This document shows positions 39,426 to 47,749 of a stretch of 64,000 bases of DNA, piece by piece. Each line of letters opens with the position of its first letter. Within the stretch, counting starts at the first letter, position 1. Position numbers and translations under genes: made by a program. The DNA comes from Nocardioides xinjiangensis (GTDB lineage Bacteria > Actinomycetota > Actinomycetes > Propionibacteriales > Nocardioidaceae): NCBI RefSeq assembly GCF_017916455.1, contig NZ_JAFMSY010000001.1:620001-684000 (forward strand), in the 5' to 3' direction. The notes beneath the pieces were generated by a model. The model had not been told where the DNA came from, ran no database searches, and saw only the letters and a list, made by a program, of their open reading frames with translations.

Positions 39426-39430
39426 GGGGC

Positions 39431-40222
39431 TCAGGCCTCGCGCCAGCCGGTGGCCGTGTCGTGACCGTGCGCGGCCATCAGGCTCAGCCCGCCGTCCACG
39501 GTGTAGGAGGAGCCGGTGACGTAGGCGGACCGCGGCGAGGCCAGGAAGCCGATGACCGAGGCGACCTCGGCGACGTGGCCCGGGCGTCCGACCGGGTTGC
39601 CGGGCCGGTCCTGGTGGTAGGCCTCCGACTCGTCCTGCCCCGTCATCGGGGTCGAGATCTCCCCGGGCGCGACCGCGTTGACCGTGATGCCGTGCTCGGC
39701 GAGCTCGAGCGCCATCACCTTCGTCAGCATCCCGAGCCCGGCCTTCGCGGCGCAGTACGCCGCCGCGCCGTACCGCGGCAGGTGCTCGTGCACGCTGGTG
39801 ACGTTGACGATGCGGCCACCACGGTCCTGCTCGACGAGCCGGCGCGCGGCGTGCTTCGCGCAGAGGAACGGCCCGTCGAGGTCGGTGGCGAGCACGCGGC
39901 GCCACGTCTCGAGGTCGAGGTCGACGGCCCGGTCGGAGTGCCCGGTGCCCGCGACGTTGACGAGCACGCCGAGCCCCCCGAGCTGGTCGGTGAGCCGGTC
40001 GACGACGCCGCCGGCGTCGGGCGAGGAGGCGTCGAACGGCTCGACGAAGGCGCGCTGGCCGCGCCGCGCGACCTCCTCGGCCGTGTGCCGGATGCCGTCC
40101 TCGTCGGTGTGGAAGGTGAGCCCGACGTCGAAGCCCTCGCTGGCGAGGAGGGTGGCGGTCGCCTGACCGATGCCGGAGTCGCTGCCTGTCACGATCGCGA
40201 GGCGTGGGTAGTTGTTGGCCAT
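39431..40222 (-). CDS. Short-chain dehydrogenase/reductase
   Basis: 263-aa classical SDR. NAD(P)-binding TGSDSGIG near the N-terminus, NVAGTG, catalytic Ser in VNVTSVHEH, YCAAK and the PGEISTPM segment are in order. The substrate is unknown; the C-terminal SSYTVDGGLSLM is the usual SDR end. It is cytosolic and shows no signal. It is separated from the secreted paralogues downstream by 53 bp. Confidence 0.9.
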   Translation of the reverse strand: MANNYPRLAIVTGSDSGIGQATATLLASEGFDVGLTFHTDEDGIRHTAEEVARRGQRAFVEPFDASSPDAGGVVDRLTDQLGGLGVLVNVAGTGHSDRAVDLDLETWRRVLATDLDGPFLCAKHAARRLVEQDRGGRIVNVTSVHEHLPRYGAAAYCAAKAGLGMLTKVMALELAEHGITVNAVAPGEISTPMTGQDESEAYHQDRPGNPVGRPGHVAEVASVIGFLASPRSAYVTGSSYTVDGGLSLMAAHGHDTATGWREA

Positions 40223-40275
40223 GCCGTTGGCGTACCCGACGACGCACGGCTCATGCGGCCGTGCGTGCTCGCCTG

Positions 40276-40881
40276 TCAGCCGCGGCGGATCCTGGGACCG
40301 GTGCCGGTGCTCCTCGGCCTCACGGTCTCGCGGTGGCCGTCGTCGACGGTGGACCGAGGACCGCGAGGTCGGTCGTGGGCAGCGGCGAGGAGGCGGTGAC
40401 GCCCAGCCGGACCCAGCGAGGCGAGGAGAGGCACGCCGTGGGGACGGACACCGCGAGCAGGTCTCCCCCCGCGATCGAGCCGTGCCCGGAGGGCGCGACA
40501 GTCGATCTCCCCGTGCCGGCCCGCGATCCCCACGCGCGTGCGCCGGCCCTCCGCCCTCACCACGACGGAGAACGAACCTGTCCTCGTCCGGACCAGGATG
40601 CGCACGGAGTGCTCCTCCGCACCAGCGAGATCGCGGAAGTGGACGGTGACGGCCAACCGCTTCCTCCCGTGCGCGCCCACCGTCCGGACGATGTCGGCCG
40701 GTGACGGGTCAGGCGGCGGTGGGAGCTCGGCGTCGTCGTCGGCGAGGAAGCCGACGACCACTGCGTCACCTGCCGGGTCCTCAGTGACCGCCTTCTCGGC
40801 GTGGGCTGCCGTCGGCAGGAGGAGGAGCGCGGTGGGGGGCAGCAGCGCGGCGAGCAGGCGCGTGCCGGGGCGGTGGATCAT
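40276..40881 (-). CDS. Secreted protein, paralogue A with internal compensating frameshifts
   Basis: 201-aa protein with a signal peptide (cleavage near TAAHA, residue 28). It is a tandem paralogue of the next gene upstream: shared VTEDPAGD-like start, LAVTVHFRDL, and the identical end GPRIRRG. Between about 40345 and 40492 the annotated frame gives Arg/Pro-rich nonsense, while the +1 frame of the same DNA encodes SVPTACLSSPRWVRLGV, clearly matching the paralogue (SVPARCIGAPRWVRLGV). The gene therefore carries two indels that cancel. It may be a decaying copy or a sequence error. Function unknown. Confidence 0.75.
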   Translation of the reverse strand: MIHRPGTRLLAALLPPTALLLLPTAAHAEKAVTEDPAGDAVVVGFLADDDAELPPPPDPSPADIVRTVGAHGRKRLAVTVHFRDLAGAEEHSVRILVRTRTGSFSVVVRAEGRRTRVGIAGRHGEIDCRALRARLDRGGRPARGVRPHGVPLLASLGPAGRHRLLAAAHDRPRGPRSTVDDGHRETVRPRSTGTGPRIRRG

Positions 40882-40921
40882 GGCGTCCAGCTCCGTGGGT
40901 GGTGAGGGTGGCCGGCACGGC

Positions 40922-41527
40922 TCAGCCGCGGCGGATCCGCGGCCCCTTGGCGAGGCTGTTCACCCGGTACCCGTCGCGGTGGCCGTCGTCGGCGAGGAAG
41001 AAGACGGTGCCCGGGTCGTCCGCGTACAGCCTCGGCGTGGCGGTCGCCCTGACGCCGAGCCGCACCCAGCGAGGAGCGCCGATGCACCGCGCGGGCACGG
41101 AGAGGGCCACGGTGTCCGCCGCCCCGCCGTACATCGCGCTCGCTCCCCGACACCCGAACGCCTCGCCGCGCTGCCGCGCCAGTGCGACCGTCACCCGGCG
41201 CGCAAACCGCCGCTCGGCAGGGACGTCGAAGGTGCCACGGGGCGTCCAGACCCGCACGAGCGTCCGGTGCTGCATCCGCACCTCGAGGTCGCGGAAGTGC
41301 ACGGTGACGGTCAACCGGCGCGGAACGAACGCCGCGGCCGTGCGGAGGACGTCGACCGACGCCTCCTCCGGCGCCGGGACGAACTGGAACTTCTCGTAGT
41401 CCGTCCACGCTCGGGAGTCGCCCGTGGCGTCCTCCGTCACCATCGTCCCGGCGTGCGAGGCGGCGGGGAGCAGGAGGGCGGCGAGAGCCAGGAGGGCGGC
41501 CAGACGGGCACCGTGCCGGGACGACAT
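40922..41527 (-). CDS. Secreted protein, paralogue B (intact)
   Basis: 201-aa secreted protein, the same length as its downstream neighbour. Signal peptide to about residue 26 (PAASHA), then an acidic region, a conserved RRLTVTVHFRDLEV strand, two cysteines (GCRGAS and ARCIGAP) that could form a disulphide, and a C-terminal DDGHRDGYRVNSLAKGPRIRRG-like end. No known domain is recognised; the beta-rich pattern suggests an exported binding domain. Divergent from dctA with 270 bp between them. Confidence 0.8.
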   Translation of the reverse strand: MSSRHGARLAALLALAALLLPAASHAGTMVTEDATGDSRAWTDYEKFQFVPAPEEASVDVLRTAAAFVPRRLTVTVHFRDLEVRMQHRTLVRVWTPRGTFDVPAERRFARRVTVALARQRGEAFGCRGASAMYGGAADTVALSVPARCIGAPRWVRLGVRATATPRLYADDPGTVFFLADDGHRDGYRVNSLAKGPRIRRG

Positions 41528-41762
41528 GAGCGAACCCTGGTCAGGCGTCCCACGACGTGTGACTCGAACCACGGAATCCGGACGGGGCACCTCCGGTTGT
41601 GACTGACGTGCGAGCCGCCACGACCACCCCCACGAGCGTCGGAGACCTCCTGACGCAGCGTCGTGCCATCGACCTCGTTCGCACCGAGAGCGCACTCTGT
41701 CGGCTCCGACGCACCGCCTGATCCCCCGACATCCCCGATCCGTTGCGTCTGTCGTCCGGCAC

Positions 41763-41774
41763 CCGTCCGGACGG
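41763..41774. promoter_or_regulatory. Palindrome upstream of dctA
   Basis: Perfect 12-bp palindrome CCGTCCGGACGG, 23 bp before the dctA ATG, a possible operator. The remaining 41528-41762 is divergent promoter space; I see no gene or other strong signal in it. Confidence 0.35.
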
Positions 41775-41797
41775 TCCCCGAAAGGTTGCCCTCGAGC

Positions 41798-43192
41798 ATG
41801 AGTACTTCTGTCATCGAGCCCGAGAAGCGGACCCGCTTCCGGCTCCCCTCGTTCGGCGTCCAGGTCCTCATCGGCCTGGTCCTCGGCGTCGTCCTCGGCC
41901 TCGTCGCCCGGAGCATGGGCGCGGACGGCGTGGACGCCGCGACCGGCGAGGTCGACCCCAACTGGCTGACCGAGACCCTCAGCACGATCGGCGGCACGTT
42001 CGTGACGCTGCTGCGGACCGTGGTGCCGCCGCTGGTCTTCCTCGCGATCGTCGCCTCCATCGCCAACCTGCGTGACGTCACGGGCGCCGCGCGGCTGGCC
42101 TGGCGCACGCTCGCGTGGTTCGCCATCACCGCGCTCGTCGCCGTGGTCATCGGCATCGTGCTCGGGCTGGTGCTCCAGCCGGGCGCCCACACGAGCGTCA
42201 CCTCCGACGCCGCGTCCGCCCCGTCGACCACCGGCTCGTGGCTGGACTTCCTGACCGGGCTGGTGCCTGCGAACGTCCTCGGCCTCCAGGGCTCGGCCCC
42301 CGGCGACGGCTCCGTCGGCCTGTCCTTCAACGTGCTGCAGATCCTCGTCATCTCCATCGCCGTCGGCATCGCCACCCTGAAGGTCGGCGAGGCCGCCGAG
42401 CCGTTCCTCGCGATCGTGCGCTCGGCCCTGGCCGTGGTGCAGAAGGTCCTGTGGTGGATCATCCTGCTCGCCCCGATCGCCACCGTCGGCCTGCTCGGCA
42501 ACGCGGTGGCCAGCTACGGCTGGGACGCGCTCGGCTCGCTGGGCATGTTCACCGTCGCGATCTACGCCGGCCTCGCACTGGTCGTCCTCGGCGTCTACCC
42601 CGCCCTGCTCCGGCTGCACGGGCTGTCGGTCCGCCAGTTCTTCTCCGGCGCCTGGCCGGCGATCTCGCTGGCGTTCGTCTCCCGCTCCTCGGTGGGCACG
42701 ATGCCGCTGACCGAGTCGGTGACCGAGCGCAACCTGGGCGTCCCGCGCGCCTACGCCTCGTTCGCCGTGCCGCTCGGCGCGACGACGAAGATGGACGGCT
42801 GCGCGTCGATCTACCCGGCGATCTCGGCGATCTTCGTGGCGCAGTTCTTCGGCCTCGACCTGTCGGTCACCGACTACCTGCTCATCGCGTTCGTCTCGGT
42901 CATCGGCTCGGCGGCCACCGCGGGCGTCACCGGCGCGACGGTCATGCTCACGCTGACCCTCTCCACCCTCGGCCTCCCGCTCGAGGGCGTGGGCCTGCTC
43001 CTCGCGATCGACCCGATCCTCGACATGGGCCGCACCGCGGTCAATGTCACCGGTCAGGCGCTGGTGCCGACGATCGTCGCCAAGCGCGAGGGCATCCTCG
43101 ACCAGCAGGCGTACGACGCCCCGCGCGGGCGCAACGCCTGGCGCGAGGACGCCGACGCGGACGCCCCCCTGCAGCCGGTCACCGCGGCCTGA
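41798..43192 (+). CDS. dctA: Dicarboxylate/amino acid:cation symporter (DAACS)
   Basis: 464-aa sodium- or proton-coupled carrier of the glutamate/C4-dicarboxylate family, with eight membrane helices and two hairpins. Diagnostic segments include the serine-rich hairpin SRSSVGTMPLTES, the TM7 motif GATTKMDG and the TM8 region DPILDMGRTAVNVTGQ. The first motif residue pattern fits glutamate/aspartate or C4-dicarboxylate uptake; the gene symbol is by family. Two strong hairpins follow the stop. The AAAGG ribosome-like stretch is about 13 nt before the ATG. Confidence 0.88.
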   Translation: MSTSVIEPEKRTRFRLPSFGVQVLIGLVLGVVLGLVARSMGADGVDAATGEVDPNWLTETLSTIGGTFVTLLRTVVPPLVFLAIVASIANLRDVTGAARLAWRTLAWFAITALVAVVIGIVLGLVLQPGAHTSVTSDAASAPSTTGSWLDFLTGLVPANVLGLQGSAPGDGSVGLSFNVLQILVISIAVGIATLKVGEAAEPFLAIVRSALAVVQKVLWWIILLAPIATVGLLGNAVASYGWDALGSLGMFTVAIYAGLALVVLGVYPALLRLHGLSVRQFFSGAWPAISLAFVSRSSVGTMPLTESVTERNLGVPRAYASFAVPLGATTKMDGCASIYPAISAIFVAQFFGLDLSVTDYLLIAFVSVIGSAATAGVTGATVMLTLTLSTLGLPLEGVGLLLAIDPILDMGRTAVNVTGQALVPTIVAKREGILDQQAYDAPRGRNAWREDADADAPLQPVTAA

Positions 43193-43244
43193 ACCACCCG
43201 CACCACCTGATTCGGGGACGATCTCGGTCGAGACCAGACCCTCC

Positions 43245-43281
43245 CGATGGTGCGCCGCCCCGCACGGGCGGCGCACCATCG
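43245..43281 (+). terminator. Strong hairpin after dctA
   Basis: 16-bp perfect stem (43245-43260 with 43266-43281) and a 5-nt loop CGCAC, 52 bp after the dctA stop, without a T-run. Confidence 0.8.
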
Positions 43282-43300
43282 TCGTCTCCAGGGCAGGGGG

Positions 43301-43334
43301 ACGAAGGCGGTCGGCGGGGGCCGACCGCCTTCGT
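43301..43334 (+). terminator. Second hairpin before tRNA-Arg
   Basis: 15-bp perfect stem ACGAAGGCGGTCGGC with its complement and a GGGG loop, 19 bp after the first hairpin. Two such stems in tandem probably insulate the tRNA gene from dctA. Confidence 0.75.
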
Positions 43335-43389
43335 GGCGTCCGGGCACCGTGCCGCGCCGTCGCACCGGGCTGGAATACTGCTCCGGCCA

Positions 43390-43466
43390 GCCCCCGTAGC
43401 TCAGCTGGACAGAGCGGCGGCCTTCTAATCCGCGGGTCACAGGTTCGAATCCTGTCGGGGGCGCCA
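43390..43466 (+). tRNA. tRNA-Arg (anticodon TCT)
   Basis: Acceptor GCCCCCG/CGGGGGC, anticodon stem GCGGC/TCCGC with loop CTTCTAA, T arm ACAGG-TTCGAAT-CCTGT, discriminator G and encoded CCA. Pair 31-39 is a C-U mismatch; the rest of the fold is regular. Confidence 0.93.
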
Positions 43467-43594
43467 CGCACGCCTCGGTGATCGGCGAGGGTTCAGCCCT
43501 CGCCCTCCCTCTCAGGGGTGAAGGCGCCCACATGAGGCCCCTAGCGACGGGTACGGACCGCGCGTCGCACCCCCCACCGCAATCGAGGTCCCGC

Positions 43595-43750
43595 ATGTCC
43601 AACGACCTGGACGTGTCCGTCCTGACCGTGCTCGCCGTGCTGGCCGGCATCGCCGTCCTGCTCTACGTCATGGCCGCGCTCGACCCGACCAACGTGCGCA
43701 AGCCGAAGCCCGCGCACCGGGCGGCTGCCCGGGGCCGCGCCGAGTCCTGA
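43595..43750 (+). CDS. Small single-helix membrane protein
   Basis: 51 aa: short polar N-terminus, one membrane helix (about 8-30, VLTVLAVLAGIAVLLYVMAAL), then a basic tail rich in Lys/Arg/Pro. The ATG at 43595 has GAGG at a good distance (GAGGTCCCGC). The open frame begins at 43478, but that part has no ribosome site. Orphan between tRNA-Arg and the convergent add gene. Codon use is strongly GC3, supporting a real gene. Function unknown. Confidence 0.65.
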   Translation: MSNDLDVSVLTVLAVLAGIAVLLYVMAALDPTNVRKPKPAHRAAARGRAES

Positions 43751-43765
43751 CGGCCCGCGCGCCGC

Positions 43766-44779
43766 TCAGCCGGCGGCGTAGGCGTCGATCTCGGCCCCGA
43801 TCCGCGCCTTGACCTCGTCGGGCGCGAACGACGCCCCGACGGCCGCCCGGGCCAGGTCGGCCACACCCGCCTCGTCGAGGCCCAGGAGGCCTGCCGCGAC
43901 TTCGTAGTCGTGGTTCAGCGACGTCGCGAACATCGGCGGGTCGTCGGAGCTGATGGTCACCGTCACCCCCGCTGCGACGAACTCCCGCAGCGGGTGGTCC
44001 TCGATGCGCTCGACGGCACGGGTGGCGACGTTCGAGGTGGGGCAGACCTCGAGCACCACCCCGGTCCCGGCGAGGTGCGCGAGCAGCTCCGGGTCCTGCG
44101 CCGCGGACGTGCCGTGGCCGATGCGCTCGGCCCCGAGCAGCCGCACCGCGTCCCAGACGGTGGCCGGGCCGGTGGTCTCGCCCGCGTGCGGCACCGAGTG
44201 CAGCCCGGCCGCCCGGGCGGCGGCGAAGTGCTCGCGGAACTGCGCGCGCGGCACCCCGATCTCGGGGCCGCCGAGGCCGAAGCCCACCAGCGCGTCCGTG
44301 CGGTGCTCGAGGGCGTACTCGAGCGTGGCGTCGGCCGCCGGGATGCCGAGCTCGCCCGGGATGTCGTAGATCCAGCGCAGCACCAGTCCGAAGTCGCGCT
44401 CCGCCGCGACCCTCGCATCCTCGATCGCCTCGGTGTAGGCGGTGATGGGGATCCCCCGCCGCACGGAGGTGTACGGCGTGCAGGTCAGCTCGGCGTAGCG
44501 CAGGTTCTGTCCCTCGGCCATCTCGCGGGCGACCTCGTAGGTCAGCAGCCGGACGTCCTCGGGCGTGCGCACGAGGTCGACGACGGCGAGGTAGACCTCG
44601 ATGAAGTGGGCGAAGTCGCGGAAGGTGAAGAACCTCCGCAGCTCGTCGAGGTCGGACGGCACGCCCGCCGCCGGGTGGCGCGCCGCGAGCTCGGAGACGA
44701 TCCGCGGCGACGCCGACCCGACGTGGTGGACGTGGAGCTCGGCCTTGGGCAGCCCGGCGATGAAGGACGAGAGGCTCAC
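43766..44779 (-). CDS. add: Adenosine deaminase-family protein
   Basis: 337-aa TIM-barrel amidohydrolase from the GTG at 44779. Metal and catalytic motifs: AELHVHHVGS (HxH), SVPHAGETTGP (His and Glu), IGHGTSA and ISSDDPPMF (Asp). These fit adenosine deaminase, but related enzymes act on adenine or aminodeoxyfutalosine, and the HHVGS wording differs from HLDGS of the standard type, so the substrate is uncertain. It ends convergent with the small membrane protein gene. The upstream DsbA-like gene stops 20 bp before it on the same strand. Confidence 0.86.
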   Translation of the reverse strand: MSLSSFIAGLPKAELHVHHVGSASPRIVSELAARHPAAGVPSDLDELRRFFTFRDFAHFIEVYLAVVDLVRTPEDVRLLTYEVAREMAEGQNLRYAELTCTPYTSVRRGIPITAYTEAIEDARVAAERDFGLVLRWIYDIPGELGIPAADATLEYALEHRTDALVGFGLGGPEIGVPRAQFREHFAAARAAGLHSVPHAGETTGPATVWDAVRLLGAERIGHGTSAAQDPELLAHLAGTGVVLEVCPTSNVATRAVERIEDHPLREFVAAGVTVTISSDDPPMFATSLNHDYEVAAGLLGLDEAGVADLARAAVGASFAPDEVKARIGAEIDAYAAG

Positions 44780-44799
44780 GCCCGGCAGTGTCCCAGAGG

Positions 44800-45582
44800 T
44801 CAGCCGCCGGTGCCGACCATGGCCGCCGCGATGTCGGCGACGCTCCGCCCCTCGACCTCCTCGCCGTCGACGAGGACGGTCGGGGTCGAGTCGACGCCGG
44901 CGTCGGACGCGGCGTCCGAAGCCGCCTCCACCCAGCCCTCGAACGCCATGTCCTCGATGCCCGGGCGCACGTCGTCCTCGGTGGCGCCGGCCTCGACGGC
45001 CCACTCGACGAGCCGGTCCTCATCGGGGAAGGGGCCGGACTCCGCGGGCTGGTTGTCGAACAGCAGGTCGTGGAACTCCTTGGCGACCTCCGGTCCGGAC
45101 GCGTCGAGGACGACTGCGAACGCGTTCGCGGCCTCGGGCGAGTAGTCGCTGATCCGCTCGAGGAACGCGATCGGCCGGTACTCCACGGTGACCTCACCGG
45201 CCTCGACGGCGGCGTCGAGCTGGTCGCCGACGGTCTGCTCGAGCTGGCCGCAGAACGGGCAGAGGAAGTCCTCGTAGATCACGATCTCCTTCGGCGCGTC
45301 GGCCTCGCCGACGACCAGGCCGTAGTCGCTCGTCGCGCCCTCGGGCGGGGTGTCGGGCTTGTCCGAGCCGAGGCTCGTCACCAGGAAGTAGCCACCGACC
45401 AGGAGGACCAGGACACCCACGATCGTCCCGAAGCGCACCAGCTGCTGCTTGCGCTTGGCCGCCTTGCGGCGCTCCTCCGCCTGGGCACGGGCACGCTCGG
45501 TCCTCGCCCGCCTGGCCTCCCGCCGGGCCGCGGCCGCGGCCTTGTCGTCGGGGGTCCTGCGCGAGCTCTTCTTCTGCGCCAT
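44800..45582 (-). CDS. Membrane-anchored DsbA-like thiol-disulphide protein
   Basis: 260 aa. A cytoplasmic N-terminus very rich in Arg/Lys/Ala (about 1-47), one membrane helix (48-70) and an external thioredoxin-fold domain with active site CPFC in YEDFLCPFCGQLEQ and the cis-Pro TPTVLVDG. Such DsbA-like proteins form disulphides in exported proteins of actinobacteria. The ATG at 45582 has GAAGGAAG upstream. Divergent from orn across 141 bp that hold both promoters (a TAGGGT on each strand). Confidence 0.9.
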   Translation of the reverse strand: MAQKKSSRRTPDDKAAAAARREARRARTERARAQAEERRKAAKRKQQLVRFGTIVGVLVLLVGGYFLVTSLGSDKPDTPPEGATSDYGLVVGEADAPKEIVIYEDFLCPFCGQLEQTVGDQLDAAVEAGEVTVEYRPIAFLERISDYSPEAANAFAVVLDASGPEVAKEFHDLLFDNQPAESGPFPDEDRLVEWAVEAGATEDDVRPGIEDMAFEGWVEAASDAASDAGVDSTPTVLVDGEEVEGRSVADIAAAMVGTGG

Positions 45583-45723
45583 CGAGGGCTTCCTTCGTTC
45601 GCGGTCGTCCGGGATCAGTGCGTCCGGCCCGGGCAGGGGCGCCGGACCGGTACCTGCACAGGCACCGACCCTAGGAGGTGAGGCTGAGTCGACGCTGAGA
45701 GGGCCGCAGTAGGGTGGCTCGTC

Positions 45724-46368
45724 GTGAGCGACAGACTGGTGTGGATCGACTGCGAGATGACCGGGCTCGACCTCGGGGCCGACGCGCTCATCGAGGTCGC
45801 CGCACTCGTGACGGACTTCGAGCTCAACGTGCTCGGCGAGGGCGTCGACGTCATCATCAAGCCGCCGCAGGAGTCGCTGGAGCAGATGGTGGAGTTCGTG
45901 CGCTCGATGCACGAGAAGTCCGGCCTGCTCGACGAGCTCGCCTCCGGGACGACGCTGGCCGAGGCCGAGGAGCAGGTGCTGGCCTACATCAAGGAGCACT
46001 GCCCCGACGGGAGCCGGCCGCCGCTCGCCGGCAACACGGTCGCCACCGACCGCTCCTTCCTGGCACGCGACATGCAGGCCCTCGAGTCGTTCCTGCACTA
46101 CCGGATCGTCGACGTCTCCTCGATCAAGGAGCTGTCGCGCCGCTGGTACCCCCGCGCCTACTTCGCCGCGCCGACCAAGCGCGGCAACCACCGCGCACTG
46201 GCCGACATCCAGGAGAGCATCGAGGAGCTCCGCTACTACCGCGAGGCCGTCTTCGTGCCGCAGCCCGGCCCCGACAGCGCCCGGGCCCGGGAGATCGCGG
46301 CTCGCCACGGCGGGCAGCTGACCGGCCTCGGCGCGGACCCCGACCTCGATTCCAGCCCACCGGCCTGA
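45724..46368 (+). CDS. orn: Oligoribonuclease
   Basis: DEDDh 3'-5' exoribonuclease that degrades 2-5 nt RNAs and pGpG. 214 aa, with WIDCEMTGL (Asp and Glu), GNTVATDRSFL (Asp) and the late H...D pair in RGNHRALADIQES. The C-terminus is some 20 residues longer than in E. coli, ending in a Pro/Ala-rich tail. GTG start with TAGGGT (45710-45715) 8 nt before, leaderless. It precedes tRNA-His by 45 bp. Confidence 0.95.
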   Translation: MSDRLVWIDCEMTGLDLGADALIEVAALVTDFELNVLGEGVDVIIKPPQESLEQMVEFVRSMHEKSGLLDELASGTTLAEAEEQVLAYIKEHCPDGSRPPLAGNTVATDRSFLARDMQALESFLHYRIVDVSSIKELSRRWYPRAYFAAPTKRGNHRALADIQESIEELRYYREAVFVPQPGPDSARAREIAARHGGQLTGLGADPDLDSSPPA

Positions 46369-46413
46369 GTGCCCTACACTTCACGACGTCCTTCGCGCTC
46401 GCGCGAGGAACAT

Positions 46414-46490
46414 GGTGGGTATAGCTCAGCTGGTAGAGCGCCGCGTTGTGGTCGCGGATGTCGCGGGTTCAAGTCCCGTTACTCACCCCA
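46414..46490 (+). tRNA. tRNA-His (anticodon GTG)
   Basis: Acceptor GTGGGTA/TACTCAC (one G-T pair) with the extra G at -1 pairing with C73, which is diagnostic for tRNA-His. Anticodon stem CCGCG/CGCGG with loop TTGTGGT; encoded CCA. Confidence 0.96.
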
Positions 46491-46496
46491 ACCGAT

Positions 46497-46527
46497 CGAG
46501 GCCCCGGCTCCGCGAGCCGGGGCCTCG
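46497..46527 (+). terminator. Terminator after tRNA-His
   Basis: 14-bp perfect stem (46497-46510 with 46514-46527) and a 3-nt CGC loop, 7 bp after the tRNA CCA. Confidence 0.85.
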
Positions 46528-46566
46528 GCCGTTCCCGCTCGGCCCCTCCATCGGCGGCTCGTGCTC

Positions 46567-47667
46567 TCAGCCGCGCCGGCCGGGGACCCGCAGGGCGAGC
46601 GGCCGTCCCATGATCGGGTTCGCCTCGGCGACCTCGTCCATGGCGTCGACGATGTTGCGCAGGTTGATGATGAGCGCGCCGTAGATCGGCCACTCGGGTG
46701 AGCGCTCCGTCCTTCGCAGGTCCTCCGAGAACGCCTCGAGCCGGCGGCGTACGTCGACCAGCGCCCCGGGGTTCGCGTCACCCGCCGCCCTGCCCGCGTC
46801 GCCGAGCATCGAGATCCACGGCACCGCGAACGCCTCGCCCCAGGTGCGGCGGTGCGCGCTCTGCCCGCCCAGGGTGCGGGCGAGGCTGCGGGTCTCGGCC
46901 ACCGCCTGCTCCATCCGCCGCAGCAGCTCGTGCCAGTGGTCGGGGTCCCGCAGCGACCGCGCGGACCGGCGCGGGTTCATCCGCGCGCTCTCCTGCGCCT
47001 GCCGCACCAGGGCCCACGCGTGGTCGAGGTCGGCGTCCAGCTCGCGGGTCCGGTCGACCCACGCCGCCACGTCGTCGTCCTGGCAGCCGTCGCCCAGGCC
47101 GCCGGCCATGTCGACCAGCAGCGCGCCGATGCCGTCGTCGACCGCGTCCAGGGCCCGCGCCGCGGTCTGCCGCCGCAGCGGCGGCCAGACCATCACGTTG
47201 ACCAGCAGCCCGACGCCCACGCCGATCGCGGTGTCGTAGAGCCGCGACAGCAGCATGACGTCGTCGTCGAAGCCCGTGGTGAGCACCACGAGACCCGTCG
47301 TGGCGATGGTGGTCGCCTCGGCTCCCAGCCACGGGACCGCGCCCAGCACCAGGGCGACCGCGATCAGCAGCGCCACCGCCCACGTGGTCAGCCCGAACGC
47401 CTCGCCCACGAGCGCGGCGAGCAGCACCGCGACCACGGTCGCCGCCACCTGCTGGGCGCCCTTGGAGAACGTCCGGTACACGGTGGCGTGCACCACCAGC
47501 AGCGCGGCCCACGGCGCGAGGAACGGCTGCGGCAGGTCGAGCACGCTCGACGCCACGACCCACGCCGCGACCGCCGCCAGCACGGTCTTGCCCAGCTGCA
47601 GGGCGTCGTTCCACCAGATCGGGTCGCGGAGCCGCTCCTCGATCCGGTCCTTCAGTGCCTCCCTCAT
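46567..47667 (-). CDS. FUSC-family (aromatic acid exporter-like) membrane protein
   Basis: 366 aa. The N-terminal half has six membrane helices with the FUSC pattern (PQPFLAPWAALLVVHATVYRTF and later IGVGVGLLVNVMVWPP). The C-terminal half is soluble and helical, rich in Arg/Asp. Relatives export aromatic acids or are of unknown function. A TAGGGT lies at the far side of the intergenic region and a GGAGG site before the ATG, so it has a short leader. Divergent from the FAD oxidoreductase. Confidence 0.82.
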   Translation of the reverse strand: MREALKDRIEERLRDPIWWNDALQLGKTVLAAVAAWVVASSVLDLPQPFLAPWAALLVVHATVYRTFSKGAQQVAATVVAVLLAALVGEAFGLTTWAVALLIAVALVLGAVPWLGAEATTIATTGLVVLTTGFDDDVMLLSRLYDTAIGVGVGLLVNVMVWPPLRRQTAARALDAVDDGIGALLVDMAGGLGDGCQDDDVAAWVDRTRELDADLDHAWALVRQAQESARMNPRRSARSLRDPDHWHELLRRMEQAVAETRSLARTLGGQSAHRRTWGEAFAVPWISMLGDAGRAAGDANPGALVDVRRRLEAFSEDLRRTERSPEWPIYGALIINLRNIVDAMDEVAEANPIMGRPLALRVPGRRG

Positions 47668-47749
47668 GTCGTCTCCTCCCTCCCCCGGGCCGACCCTACG
47701 GGTGGGCCGGGCGCCGTCCCACCCACGCCCGAGGGTCTACGTTGACCGG

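Noticed and set aside
43390-43466. tRNA-Arg as a pseudogene because of a C-U mismatch at pair 31-39
   Set aside because: All other stems, the T loop and the encoded CCA are intact; a mismatch at this pair is tolerated in functional tRNAs.
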